A stretch of 43,789 nt of DNA. Origin: an uncultured Arsenicibacter sp. (lineage in GTDB: Bacteria > Bacteroidota > Bacteroidia > Cytophagales > Spirosomataceae). The stretch is taken from assembly GCF_945952095.1 (NCBI RefSeq), contig NZ_CAMFHL010000034.1, positions 1 through 43,789 on the forward strand, in the 5' to 3' direction. Made by a program: the position numbers and the translations under genes. Below, one piece after another: positions 9,347 to 16,885 of the stretch (positions within the stretch are counted from its first letter, which is position 1; each line of letters begins with the position of its first letter). Under the pieces are notes generated by a model. That model worked only from the letters and a program-made list of their open reading frames with translations, was not told where the DNA came from and did no database searches.

Positions 9347-10276
9347 ATGGGACAAACCATTTACATCATTGGTGCCGGGGCAATCGGCATGTCATTAGCG
9401 GTCTTTCTGACGAATGCCGGCAAACATGTTATCCTGCTGCACGGCCGCGCCGGAAGGAATACGGACTCAACGGTCAGCCTGACGGTTGAGTCAAACGGAA
9501 CGACGCTGAGTGCATCAATACCGCTCCGGTCTCTGGATAGGCTTGACCGGCTTGATGGGTTGATACTGCTGACAACCAAAACAACCGGGAATGCTGACCT
9601 TGCCGCCCGCCTTGCCGGTAAGACCGGTAAGTCACCGCTGGTATTGATGCAGAACGGACTTGGGGTTGAAGAACCTTTTCAGAATGCCGCTTTTCCCGCG
9701 CTGTACCGGTGTGTGTTGCTGGCAACCAGCCAGGTCGTGGCCCCGTATACCGTGCTGTATAAACCGGTTGCGGCTTCGCCTGTGGGTATTGTTACCGGTG
9801 ACGACCAGACGCTGCAAACACTTATTCAGCAGCTGACTACGGTCTCGTTTCCGTTCCGGGCGGAAGCTGCTATTCAGGCGGTTGTCTGGGAAAAGGTTAT
9901 TGCTAATTGTGTTTTCAATGCTATCTGTACCTTGCTGGAAACGGATAACGGGCTGTTTCACAGGAGTGAAGCCGGACTAAGTTTGGCGCGTGACGTTATT
10001 AGTGAATGTGTAGCCGTTGCCGCCCTGGCAGGAATTACCCTACATGCCCGGACCGTAGAGGACCGGCTGCTGCAAATCAGTCAACGCTCCGACGGACAGC
10101 TTATTTCGACACTGGTTGATGTACAGCAGGGCCGGGAAACGGAGATCGAACACCTGAATCTGGCTGTAGGCCGTCTGGCTGACCGGTCGGGTAAGCCAGA
10201 ACTGGCGGTCCGGACGCGGTTACTGGGTGAGTTGGTGCGGATGAAGGCTACAATCAGCAGGGGTATTCTGGTCTGA
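9347..10276 (+). CDS. 2-dehydropantoate 2-reductase family (ketopantoate reductase)
   Basis: A cytoplasmic NADPH-dependent reductase of the ApbA/PanE family; the classical member reduces ketopantoate to pantoate in coenzyme A synthesis. Seen: a Rossmann motif GAGAIG at residues 9-14, the QNG motif at 102-104, and the catalytic Lys K183 in VVWEKVIANCVFNAICTL. The C-terminal helical domain is complete at 309 residues. The family contains paralogues that work on other 2-oxo acids, and nothing nearby belongs to pantothenate synthesis, so the gene symbol is withheld. It is the third gene of the MocR-CocE operon, nine bases after the hydrolase, and converges with an outer-membrane protein gene five bases away. 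Confidence 0.85.
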   Translation: MGQTIYIIGAGAIGMSLAVFLTNAGKHVILLHGRAGRNTDSTVSLTVESNGTTLSASIPLRSLDRLDRLDGLILLTTKTTGNADLAARLAGKTGKSPLVLMQNGLGVEEPFQNAAFPALYRCVLLATSQVVAPYTVLYKPVAASPVGIVTGDDQTLQTLIQQLTTVSFPFRAEAAIQAVVWEKVIANCVFNAICTLLETDNGLFHRSEAGLSLARDVISECVAVAALAGITLHARTVEDRLLQISQRSDGQLISTLVDVQQGRETEIEHLNLAVGRLADRSGKPELAVRTRLLGELVRMKATISRGILV

Positions 10277-10280
10277 AGGT

Positions 10281-10949
10281 TTAGAACCGGTAACTGTACT
10301 GCGCCAGTACCCGCATCTGATACCCAAACCAAGCTGTGGCATTCGTTGGCTTATTGAGGTTTAGCTGCATGATTGGTTGCAGGGTAAACGCAGAAGATTC
10401 GTTCAGCTTAAAACGGACTCCGGCCCCAACTAATGGATTAAACTGGATGGGTTTCCCAATTTTAACCCCTGTTTCGTAATCACCTACAATGATGTAACTT
10501 CTGGACCTGAAATCAGCCGAAACGCCGGCACTGAGATACGGTGAGATCCGCTTTCCAGGCAGCTGATAGTTTAACAGCAGTGGCACCTTGTAGGTAAACT
10601 GATATTTTTTTTGCCGGGTGAGTATACTATTTTCATTATTCAGGGCGATTTCGCTTCTGAGGTTGGTGATCTGTGTTGCCCACAAACCGGTAGAGACCGA
10701 AAATGCAGAATTTATTGAGTAACTGCCCATCACTCCTGCGGTATAGCCGTAGGAATCAGATTTAATCACATAAGTGGCATTGGGGGCAGGATTGGTTACT
10801 GTTCCGGTTGGAAAACTACCTTTGTTGTAGGCATGTGCATAGACAGGAGCGAGTGAAACGGAAAAACTAAACCGGTTTTGAGCCATTACCGTTTGACCTG
10901 ACAGCAGGCTAAGAATAGAGCATGCTGCATAGATAGCATTACGTTTCAT
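10281..10949 (-). CDS. Outer-membrane beta-barrel protein (porin-like, PorT type)
   Basis: A 222-residue protein with a signal peptide (MKRNAIYAACSILSLLSG, cleavage after TVMAQ region) followed by alternating hydrophobic strands and a C-terminal aromatic residue (QYSYRF), as expected for a small outer-membrane barrel. Glycine- and aromatic-rich strands such as GVMGSYSINSAFSVSTGLW support this. Such proteins are very common in Bacteroidota and most have no known function. It is a single-gene unit converging with the ketopantoate-reductase gene. The 158 bases between it and the HAAS-like gene are AT-rich and hold its promoter region, but no clean consensus was found. Confidence 0.8.
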   Translation of the reverse strand: MKRNAIYAACSILSLLSGQTVMAQNRFSFSVSLAPVYAHAYNKGSFPTGTVTNPAPNATYVIKSDSYGYTAGVMGSYSINSAFSVSTGLWATQITNLRSEIALNNENSILTRQKKYQFTYKVPLLLNYQLPGKRISPYLSAGVSADFRSRSYIIVGDYETGVKIGKPIQFNPLVGAGVRFKLNESSAFTLQPIMQLNLNKPTNATAWFGYQMRVLAQYSYRF

Positions 10950-11107
10950 AAATGGTTGTCAGGAATATAGTGCTAAAAAAAATCTAATCCGGGTAAAAAT
11001 AATAAGAAATTGACAACCGCTGAAGTTAAAATGTGCTGAAAACTGATTTTTCTAAATATTTGATAATGTATCGTTTATCGGAAAGTCAGTGCCAGTCAAC
11101 CAAGCCT

Positions 11108-11590
11108 TCAGGAATGGTGTTTCGTGAGTCGTTTCTTTAACCACCAGCGCACTAGCCCGACAGCCCCTACAGCAGCCATTGCGAATCCCCAGGTTGGCTG
11201 AAAAACGCCGTCTGACAAGGAAAGTGGCCGGCCAATCAACAGCAGAAAACCTACAATCAGCAGGAGCAGCGTGAGTCCGCTGGAAAGGAACATGTAGTAG
11301 AAAGGTTTCGTCCCCAGTCTGTGTTTTACCCGGCGATTGTACGGGTGTACGGACGGTCGGAGCCCATTGAACGTGCGGTTGTATTGCTGATTCAGCTGCT
11401 GCATTACCGGCAAGGAGGCCTGCGGGACGAGTTCCTGAAAAGCCGTCCTGAATTCCTTTCCCTGATGCATCCGCCGCTCGATCAGGGAGGCCAGATGATC
11501 AATTAGTTCAGCCTGTAAAGCAGGATGCGGCCGTGTTTGCCGGATATATTGGGTAATTTCCTTAAGTTGGCCGGGCGATAATGACTGCAT
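11108..11590 (-). CDS. HAAS-like helical membrane protein, PadR partner
   Basis: A 160-residue protein with an N-terminal helical domain (LSPGQLKEITQYI; HPALQAELIDHLASLIERRM; GKEFRTAFQEL) like the HAAS signalling domain found beside PadR regulators, then two membrane helices (MFLSSGLTLLLLIVGFLLLI and FAMAAVGAVGLVRWWL) and a basic tail. In known PadR-HAAS pairs the domain is thought to relay or antagonise the regulator; that role is inferred here. The PadR gene lies 21 bases upstream on the same strand, so the two are co-transcribed. Not an enzyme. Confidence 0.75.
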   Translation of the reverse strand: MQSLSPGQLKEITQYIRQTRPHPALQAELIDHLASLIERRMHQGKEFRTAFQELVPQASLPVMQQLNQQYNRTFNGLRPSVHPYNRRVKHRLGTKPFYYMFLSSGLTLLLLIVGFLLLIGRPLSLSDGVFQPTWGFAMAAVGAVGLVRWWLKKRLTKHHS

Positions 11591-11611
11591 AACGTAACGG
11601 ATTAAAACGGA

Positions 11612-11965
11612 TTACTGGCCGAATGTAACAGTTGGGGCTGGGTGGATCAGGAGCCGCATCAGCTCTGTAAAGCGTTCGAATTCAATGCCTTTACGGGCGG
11701 CAATTTCACTGCCTTTAACCGTGAGCCGGTAATATTTCCGTAATCGTCCTTCAACTTCCTGACTTTGGGTAACCAGTAAGCCTTCTTCCTCCAGCTTATG
11801 TAGCACAGGATAAAGTGCCCCAAACGTAAGGGTTAATTCACCGCCCGTCCGTTCTTCAACCGCCTGCGTAATCTCATACCCGTACATTCGCCCTTGCTGA
11901 GCGAGTAGCCGCAAGACAATGGTTTTCAGTGTTCCCCGTAAAAATTCCTGATTTGCCGAATCCAT
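11612..11965 (-). CDS. PadR family transcriptional regulator
   Basis: A 117-residue winged-helix repressor-type protein. The PadR signature is clear: LRGTLKTIVLRLLAQQGRMYGYEI at residues 8-31, TFGALYPVLHKLEEEGLL at 48-65 and the wing GRLRKYYRLT. A short C-terminal helix allows dimer formation. It is the first gene of a two-gene unit with the HAAS-like membrane protein, and a candidate promoter lies 22 bases upstream. PadR proteins of this size usually repress their own operon and a membrane or efflux function. Confidence 0.92.
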   Translation of the reverse strand: MDSANQEFLRGTLKTIVLRLLAQQGRMYGYEITQAVEERTGGELTLTFGALYPVLHKLEEEGLLVTQSQEVEGRLRKYYRLTVKGSEIAARKGIEFERFTELMRLLIHPAPTVTFGQ

Positions 11966-11987
11966 TGAACAAAGGAGTAATTTAAAA

Positions 11988-12018
11988 CAAAAATATACAG
12001 GAAAATTATATATACGAA
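11988..12018 (-). promoter_or_regulatory. Candidate promoter of the PadR-HAAS operon
   Basis: On the minus strand TATTTTTG (11995-11988) matches the -7 consensus TAnnTTTG exactly. TTCG at 12018-12015 is a three-of-four match to the TTTG -33 element, with 19 bases between. The region is very AT-rich compared with its surroundings. Confidence 0.5.
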
Positions 12019-12056
12019 GCTGGAAGCCGAATTCTTTTCAATCCGTTACCAGACAG

Positions 12057-12386
12057 TCAGATATGCGAGGCCATAAATAAATTAATGTACCGGATAAGCT
12101 CATCGACGGTATTCGCTCTGAACGGAACGCGCCCTTTTACGGCAAAAACATAGGTGCTGTCGAATTGACGGGTAATCGCAAAGAGGTAGTCATTTTCCCG
12201 GTCAGGAGCAAATTCAATCGTACTGGCGCTGCGGCCCGTCATCCGGCTGATCGCCAGACCGGTCCGCGGATCGAGGAAATCCTGCATTTCCCGTTCATAC
12301 GCCAGGCCGACAACCTTAAACCGGGTTAGTATTTCGGGCAAACGGGCAAAACCAAGTGATTGCTGAATGTGGACTTGTAGATTCAT
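12057..12386 (-). CDS. Conserved-looking protein of unknown function
   Basis: A 109-residue protein not recognised. ATG 12386 (MNLQVHIQQSLGFARL) is preferred to the ATG at 12401, though neither has a ribosome binding site. It has no signal peptide or membrane segment. It reads as a compact alpha/beta domain with alternating polar strands (TIEFAPDRENDYLFAITRQF; TYVFAVKGRVPF) and a closing helix (TVDELIRYINLFM). It stands alone, 91 bases from the PadR gene and 71 bases after the acetyltransferase stop. The frame has normal codon use for the window, which supports a real gene. Confidence 0.55.
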   Translation of the reverse strand: MNLQVHIQQSLGFARLPEILTRFKVVGLAYEREMQDFLDPRTGLAISRMTGRSASTIEFAPDRENDYLFAITRQFDSTYVFAVKGRVPFRANTVDELIRYINLFMASHI

Positions 12387-12457
12387 ACACCATAAACGCA
12401 TATGACCGTTAAGGGTTGAATCGGGGCAACCTTCTCTTATTTTATGGCTTTAACGTT

Positions 12458-12982
12458 TTACAGTATTTTCTTCATCATAATATCGGTCTGAATATCATCG
12501 CCGAGTCTGAAAAGATGTTGGTCAAAGGCTACAAATCCGTTTTTTTCATAAAACCGGATGGCTTTGCTGTTCTTTTCCCAGACACCCAGCCAGATATAGG
12601 CTTTTTGCTGTGATCGGGCAACCTCAAGCGCCGTTTCAAACAACAGTTGACCGACTTTTTTCCCCTGCCATGAGGCAAGCACATAAATACGCTCAATCTC
12701 AAGTGATGTGTTATCCTGTAGTTCTGTCTGTGCTGAGCCGTTGTTAAGCTTGAGATAACCAACAGGTTCTGTGCCTGAAAACGCCAGATAGAAAGCCGTT
12801 TCAGGATGATTCAGTTCCTCACGTACTTTATGGTCGCTGAAACTATCTGACAGGTACCGGGCCATATCGGCTTCGGAATTAACCGGTGCAAAAGTCTCAT
12901 AAAAGGTGTCTTTGCCGGTTTGTTGCAGGATTGCCAGATCATCGGGTCCGGCCTTACGGATGTAAATCGTTTCAGGTATCAT
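12458..12982 (-). CDS. GNAT acetyltransferase, PaiA-like (polyamine-type)
   Basis: A 174-residue GCN5-related N-acetyltransferase. The acetyl-CoA site is seen in IERIYVLASWQGKKVGQLLFETAL (residues about 94-117; Q/R-x-x-G-x-G/V loop as QGKKVG), followed by the strand IWLGVWEKN and the helix AIRFYEKNGF. The IWLGVWE block and the ending DIQTDIMMKKIL resemble the PaiA spermidine/spermine acetyltransferases, so a small basic amine is a reasonable substrate; this is inference. It lies 10 bases after the SMR exporter gene, in the same likely transcript that starts with the guanidine-II-like leader. It is therefore probably co-induced with the exporter. Confidence 0.85.
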   Translation of the reverse strand: MIPETIYIRKAGPDDLAILQQTGKDTFYETFAPVNSEADMARYLSDSFSDHKVREELNHPETAFYLAFSGTEPVGYLKLNNGSAQTELQDNTSLEIERIYVLASWQGKKVGQLLFETALEVARSQQKAYIWLGVWEKNSKAIRFYEKNGFVAFDQHLFRLGDDIQTDIMMKKIL

Positions 12983-12992
12983 GTTCAGGTGG

Positions 12993-13310
12993 TTATTCAG
13001 CGGTTAATTTAAGCAGCAAAAGGCCGGCAATAATGAGCACCGCTGCAATAATTTTAGGCGCCGTCAGCGATTCGCCGAGTACAAGAACCCCGATCAGAAA
13101 CGACCCGACGGCACCAATACCGGTCCAGAGCATATAGGCGGTACTGAGCGGTAGTGTGCGCATGGCCTGTGCCAGAAGCAGAAAGCTGGCAATCATGGCA
13201 GTGATCGTAATCAGCGTAGGGACAGGCCGCGTAAAACCCGCCGATTGTTTCATATAGAAAGCCCACACAATTTCAAGCAGGCCGGCGATAACTAAATAAA
13301 TCCAGGACAT
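12993..13310 (-). CDS. gdx: SMR-family exporter, Gdx/SugE type (guanidinium exporter-like)
   Basis: A 105-residue small multidrug resistance protein with four membrane helices, acting as a dual-topology dimer in the inner membrane. Start ATG 13310 (MSWIYLVIAGLLEIVWAFYM) matches the family; ATG 13322 adds four residues. Glu13 and Trp16 are in the positions known for the substrate/proton site, and WTGIGAVGSFLIGVLVLGES matches Gdx/SugE rather than EmrE. Gdx proteins exchange guanidinium for protons. The leader carries two ACGG-loop hairpins typical of guanidine-II riboswitches, which independently supports guanidinium as substrate. The PaiA-like acetyltransferase follows after 10 bases. The substrate remains inferred until tested. 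Confidence 0.85.
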   Translation of the reverse strand: MSWIYLVIAGLLEIVWAFYMKQSAGFTRPVPTLITITAMIASFLLLAQAMRTLPLSTAYMLWTGIGAVGSFLIGVLVLGESLTAPKIIAAVLIIAGLLLLKLTAE

Positions 13311-13329
13311 AGTAAAGACCACGTTTAGT

Positions 13330-13374
13330 CGGGCCGTCCCGGAATGCTTCCTGAAATAGGGGAGGCCGTCCTCC
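13330..13374 (-). promoter_or_regulatory. Guanidine-II (mini-ykkC) riboswitch-like leader
   Basis: On the minus strand, upstream of the Gdx-type gene, two short hairpins each present an ACGG tetraloop. The distal one is GGAGG-ACGG-CCTCC (13374-13361, 5 bp) and the proximal one CGGG-ACGG-CCCG (13341-13330, 4 bp), separated by 19 bases. The proximal hairpin ends 19 bases before the start codon. Guanidine-II riboswitches are defined by exactly two such hairpins with ACGR loops, and they typically precede SugE/Gdx exporters. Motif and gene context agree; sequence conservation outside the loops was not tested. Confidence 0.8.
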
Positions 13375-13431
13375 TGAAAAGGCAGGCTGTCGGTAACAAA
13401 CCTGCACCGGCATAACCGGGATGGCTACTGT

Positions 13432-13581
13432 TTAGTGCCCGTTCTGCCGGTAAGTATGGTTGATTTTATCGGATTGCCCTTTTATCAGAAGGGAGTAAGC
13501 AGATATCCTCAGTTCGTTATTCCACTCGTCGGAAACGTATAGGTGGCAGCGTTTACCGCATTTCTTACAGGATAAGTTCAT
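13432..13581 (-). CDS. Possible small Cys-rich protein (49 aa)
   Basis: A 49-codon frame starting at ATG 13581 inside the last codons of the second GNAT gene (17-base overlap). The start has CKKCGKRCH, three Cys and one His spaced as in a small zinc-binding knuckle, followed by a mixed polar segment. Overlap with the upstream stop suggests translational coupling, but the short length and absence of a recognised family leave doubt. The frame can be extended to 13644 only by overlapping the GNAT gene further. Confidence 0.35.
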   Translation of the reverse strand: MNLSCKKCGKRCHLYVSDEWNNELRISAYSLLIKGQSDKINHTYRQNGH

Positions 13582-14074
13582 AAAAATACTCGTCTGCCGG
13601 TAAACCGTCATGCCAGAGATGGGTTTCGGTATGGGTAAATACAAAACCAGCCCGCAAAATGGCAGCCTGTGAAGGGGCGTTGTCTGCCCGGTGAGAGACG
13701 GTGACTTTCGGATACCGGTTGATCCGCGCCCAGTTGATCCGTGCCGAAAACAAGCGGGCCGCTAACCCCTTACCACGGTGTTCAACCCGGATATACGAAG
13801 CAATCAGAATGGCAATTCCGTCCTTTCCGGCAACGGCGCTTAAACCAATGCAAGTTCCGTCCGGAAGAAAAATGCCGAAATAGGCTCGTGAAGCTGACTG
13901 TAAGCGTTCCTGCCAGCTGGTATCCGGCAATTGGGATTCACTCTCATAGGAGCTGCCAAATACCGAAGGGTCTTTCTGCAACGCTTCAAGGCGTATCTGT
14001 TTCAGCATTGCCCAATCCGGTGGTTCAAATTGTTTCAATCTATAACCGGTAAAGGCAGTCGGGATTGTGTGCAT
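13565..14074 (-). CDS. GNAT family N-acetyltransferase
   Basis: A 169-residue acetyltransferase. The acetyl-CoA binding motif is IRVEHRGKGLAARLFSARI (R-G-K-G-L-A), preceded by the strand GIAILIASY and followed by VTVSHRADNAPSQAAILRAGF, the usual asparagine-rich loop before the C-terminal helix. The N-terminal part (IRLEALQKDPSVFGSSYESE) is common in GNATs of uncertain substrate. It is first in its transcript, with a very good Bacteroidota promoter upstream. It does not share the PaiA-type residues of the other GNAT 1 kb downstream, so they are not recent duplicates. Confidence 0.85.
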   Translation of the reverse strand: MHTIPTAFTGYRLKQFEPPDWAMLKQIRLEALQKDPSVFGSSYESESQLPDTSWQERLQSASRAYFGIFLPDGTCIGLSAVAGKDGIAILIASYIRVEHRGKGLAARLFSARINWARINRYPKVTVSHRADNAPSQAAILRAGFVFTHTETHLWHDGLPADEYFYELIL

Positions 14075-14103
14075 AGCGTATCGGGCAATAACGGGCCGGA
14101 TGC

Positions 14104-14137
14104 CAAAGATACCGGATATGCCGGAATGTCTGTCAAA
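14104..14137 (-). promoter_or_regulatory. Promoter of the second GNAT gene
   Basis: On the minus strand TTTG (14137-14134), a 22-base spacer and TATCTTTG (14111-14104) match the Bacteroidota consensus TTTG-N17-23-TAnnTTTG exactly. The start codon follows 29 bases after the -7 box. This is one of the clearest promoters in the window. Confidence 0.7.
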
Positions 14138-14162
14138 GCACCGTAAAGGGTGTTTCCGGAAA

Positions 14163-14193
14163 AAACAAAGACAATGACAGTTTGTCTTTGTTT
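14163..14193. repeat. 12-bp perfect inverted repeat between divergent genes
   Basis: AAACAAAGACAA (14163-14174) is the exact reverse complement of TTGTCTTTGTTT (14182-14193), with 7 bases between. It lies in the 241-base divergent region between the GNAT gene and the PAS-type histidine kinase. The stem is AT-rich and lies upstream of the GNAT promoter, so an operator is more likely than a terminator. Confidence 0.55.
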
Positions 14194-14315
14194 ACCAATA
14201 GGTTAGAAAAGGGTTTTTGATAACAATATTGTCACAAACTAAAAAATCAGATAACGGCTTTCGAAATTTTACCTATGGCTGCTAATTTTCGGGATGATCG
14301 TTATCTATAGCCACA

Positions 14316-16619
14316 ATGCATAAAGACATCCCTTTCGTGGAGGGAGACGGGGAGATGGCAACCCTCATCCGTCGCTATGACTGGGAAAACTCCGTACTCG
14401 GCAATCCCGACGGATGGTCGCTTAGCCTGCGTACCCTGTTCCGGATGATGCTGGCCTCACGGTTTCCCATGCTGATTTTCTGGGGGCCGGATCTCATTAC
14501 ATTTTACAATGACGCTTTCCGTCCCAGTCTGGGTAATGACGGAAAACACCCGTCTTCCCTGGGCCAGAAAGGCGAACAGAGCTGGGCCGAGTCATGGCCG
14601 GTAATCGGGCCGATGATCCATTCCATCATGGCGGGTGGCGATGCTGTCTGGTTTGAAGATCAGAAGCTGCCGATTTATCGGGAGGGCCAGATGGGCTACG
14701 CATACTGGACGTATAGTTTCAGTCCCCTTTCTGATGATACCGGTGCTGTAAACGGCATTCTGGTAACCTGCACCGAAACCACCAAAGCCGTCGAAAGCGT
14801 TGAAAAATTACAGGATGTGAACATAACGCTGCAACAACTGGTAGCGCAGAATCTTGTCCTCCGCAGAGAAGAGCAGATAGCGCATCAGCAAGTGCTGACG
14901 AGCCAGCAGCAGTTATTAGCCCTGTTTGAAGAATCGCCCGTTGCCATCGCCACACTCAGTAAAGACGGTCTGACGTTCAGAATGGCAAACTCTTTCTATT
15001 GTCAGCTGGTTGGGCGGACGGCCGGTGACATTCTCGATAAACCATTGCTGAAAGCATTGCCTGAGCTGGCTGGTCAGGGTTTTGATCTGCTGCTGGAGGA
15101 AGTGCTCCGTACCGGTGTTCCCTACACTGCCAGCGAAGCCGCCGTAAATCTGATCCGGCAAAACCGGATGGAAACCATTTACGTTGACCTGACGTACCAG
15201 CCAAGGCTTGACCCGGATGGAAGCATTTCCGGCATTTTTGTGGTCGCCGTTGACGTGACACGGCAGGTGCGCTCGCGGCGGGTTGTGGAATCCGGTGAAA
15301 CCCGTAAAACATTTCTGCTGGCCCTCAGCGACCGGTTACGGGTACTGAACGATCCTGACCGGATTCAATATGAAGCAGCCTGCCTGCTGGGCGAATACCT
15401 GCAGGCTGACCGGGTGGGCTATGCCGAAGATCAGGGAAACGGCCGGGACATTGTGGTCACAAAAAATTATGTTAACAATGTCTCTAGCCTTGAGGGTTCG
15501 TATGTCTATGCCGATTACGGCGAAACACTGCTTGCCGATTTTCTGGCCGGGCACACCGTTGTCAGACCCGATATTCCCGCTGATCCTTCGCTGACACCTG
15601 ACGAAAAGGAAGCACACCGGCTGCTTGAACTGGGCGCGACCATTAACAAGCCCTTACTGCGGGAAGGTAATCTGGCGGCTGTAATGTTCATTCACTTTAC
15701 GAAACCGCACCGGTGGTCGGCCGAGGAACTGGCGTTGCTTGAAGAAACTGCCGAACGCACCTGGTCGGCTGTGGAGCGGGCCCGGGTTGATATGGCTATC
15801 CGCCAGCGGGAGGAACAATACCGGCTACTGGTGCGGGAACTCGACAAGCGTGTACAACAACGCACGGATGAACTGCTCCAGCTCAATCAGGATTTGAAAC
15901 GCTCCAATGAAAACCTGCAGCAGTTTGCCTACATTGCCAGCCATGATTTGCAGGAACCCTTACGGAAAATTCAGTCCTTCGGGGATGTTCTGAAAGAACA
16001 GTATCAGACCAGCCTGGGCGATGGTATCATGTATCTGGACCGGATGCAGCAGTCGGCCGGCCGGATGTCTACGCTGATTAAAGACCTGCTCAATTATTCG
16101 CGGATTTCGACCGGGCAGGAACTCAGGGAGCTTGTGTCGTTACCGGTAATACTGGATACCGTGTTAAGTGATTTAGAGCTTGTTATACGCGATACGGGCG
16201 CCGTCGTCCGGATTGATCCGTTACCTGCCATCAGGGGAGATGCATCACAGCTCCGGCAGTTGTTTCAAAATTTACTGACTAATGCTCTGAAATTCAGGGT
16301 TACTGATGTCGCGCCGGTAATTTATGTCCGGACCGAAGTGATCAGCGCAGATGTAATCAGGGAACCCATCTTCCCGACCCGGCCGGCTACATTTTATTAC
16401 CGCATTGAAGTTATCGATAACGGCATCGGGTTTGATGACAGGCATGTGAACCGGATCTTTCAGTTGTTTCAGCGCCTGCACGGCCGGAATGAATATTCGG
16501 GTACCGGCATTGGTCTGGCAATCTGCGAAAAAGTAGTAGCGAATCATGGCGGGGCCATCACGGCAAGCAGTCAGCCGGGACACGGAGCCGTTTTCCGGAT
16601 CTATCTGCCAAAGGTTTAG
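14316..16619 (+). CDS. Hybrid-sensing histidine kinase, PAS-PAS-GAF
   Basis: A 767-residue soluble sensor kinase without membrane segments. Order: an N-terminal PAS-like domain (about 20-155; SRFPMLIFWGPDLITFYNDAF), a coiled coil (about 160-200), a second PAS domain (about 200-320; LFEESPVAIATLSKDG), a GAF domain (about 335-490), a coiled coil, HisKA with the phosphoacceptor H543 in SHDLQEPLRKI, and HATPase_c with N box (QLFQNLLTNALKF), G1 (IDNGIGFDD) and G2 (GTGIGLAI). All kinase motifs are intact. No response regulator follows; a terminator lies 140 bases downstream. This layout is widespread among Bacteroidota multi-sensor kinases. The GAF domain lacks an obvious chromophore Cys motif, so no light sensing is claimed. 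The signal is unknown. Confidence 0.92.
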   Translation: MHKDIPFVEGDGEMATLIRRYDWENSVLGNPDGWSLSLRTLFRMMLASRFPMLIFWGPDLITFYNDAFRPSLGNDGKHPSSLGQKGEQSWAESWPVIGPMIHSIMAGGDAVWFEDQKLPIYREGQMGYAYWTYSFSPLSDDTGAVNGILVTCTETTKAVESVEKLQDVNITLQQLVAQNLVLRREEQIAHQQVLTSQQQLLALFEESPVAIATLSKDGLTFRMANSFYCQLVGRTAGDILDKPLLKALPELAGQGFDLLLEEVLRTGVPYTASEAAVNLIRQNRMETIYVDLTYQPRLDPDGSISGIFVVAVDVTRQVRSRRVVESGETRKTFLLALSDRLRVLNDPDRIQYEAACLLGEYLQADRVGYAEDQGNGRDIVVTKNYVNNVSSLEGSYVYADYGETLLADFLAGHTVVRPDIPADPSLTPDEKEAHRLLELGATINKPLLREGNLAAVMFIHFTKPHRWSAEELALLEETAERTWSAVERARVDMAIRQREEQYRLLVRELDKRVQQRTDELLQLNQDLKRSNENLQQFAYIASHDLQEPLRKIQSFGDVLKEQYQTSLGDGIMYLDRMQQSAGRMSTLIKDLLNYSRISTGQELRELVSLPVILDTVLSDLELVIRDTGAVVRIDPLPAIRGDASQLRQLFQNLLTNALKFRVTDVAPVIYVRTEVISADVIREPIFPTRPATFYYRIEVIDNGIGFDDRHVNRIFQLFQRLHGRNEYSGTGIGLAICEKVVANHGGAITASSQPGHGAVFRIYLPKV

Positions 16620-16761
16620 CAACAAAACATGATAAATCTGGACTATATTGTTATTCATGCCCCACAACCTCATTTAAGGCCGGAAAAAGATACCAGGAGG
16701 AGCATTCAGTCGTTGTTAGCGGACAATTGTCATTATAACAGTTGTAACCATAAACGAACTG

Positions 16762-16795
16762 AAACGCTCTGTCCGGATTGAGACAGAGCGTTTTT
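16762..16795 (+). terminator. Terminator after the histidine kinase gene
   Basis: CGCTCTGTC (16765-16773) pairs with GACAGAGCG (16782-16790) around an 8-base loop, extended by three A-T pairs, and is followed by TTTTTG. The A-run in front of the stem means it could also work on minus-strand transcripts coming from the Dabb gene, which ends 91 bases away. Confidence 0.85.
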
Positions 16796-16885
16796 GTTTA
16801 GGGAAGAAAGCACACATAACCGTCTCTATATCGGGGGAGTGATTCCAGAAACCTGTCATGCCATTCTGATTACTTGAATCATGCG

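Noticed and set aside
13386..13409. GCAGG/CCTGC hairpin upstream of the guanidine-II-like leader as a terminator
   Set aside because: Only 5 bp with a 14-base loop; too weak to claim.
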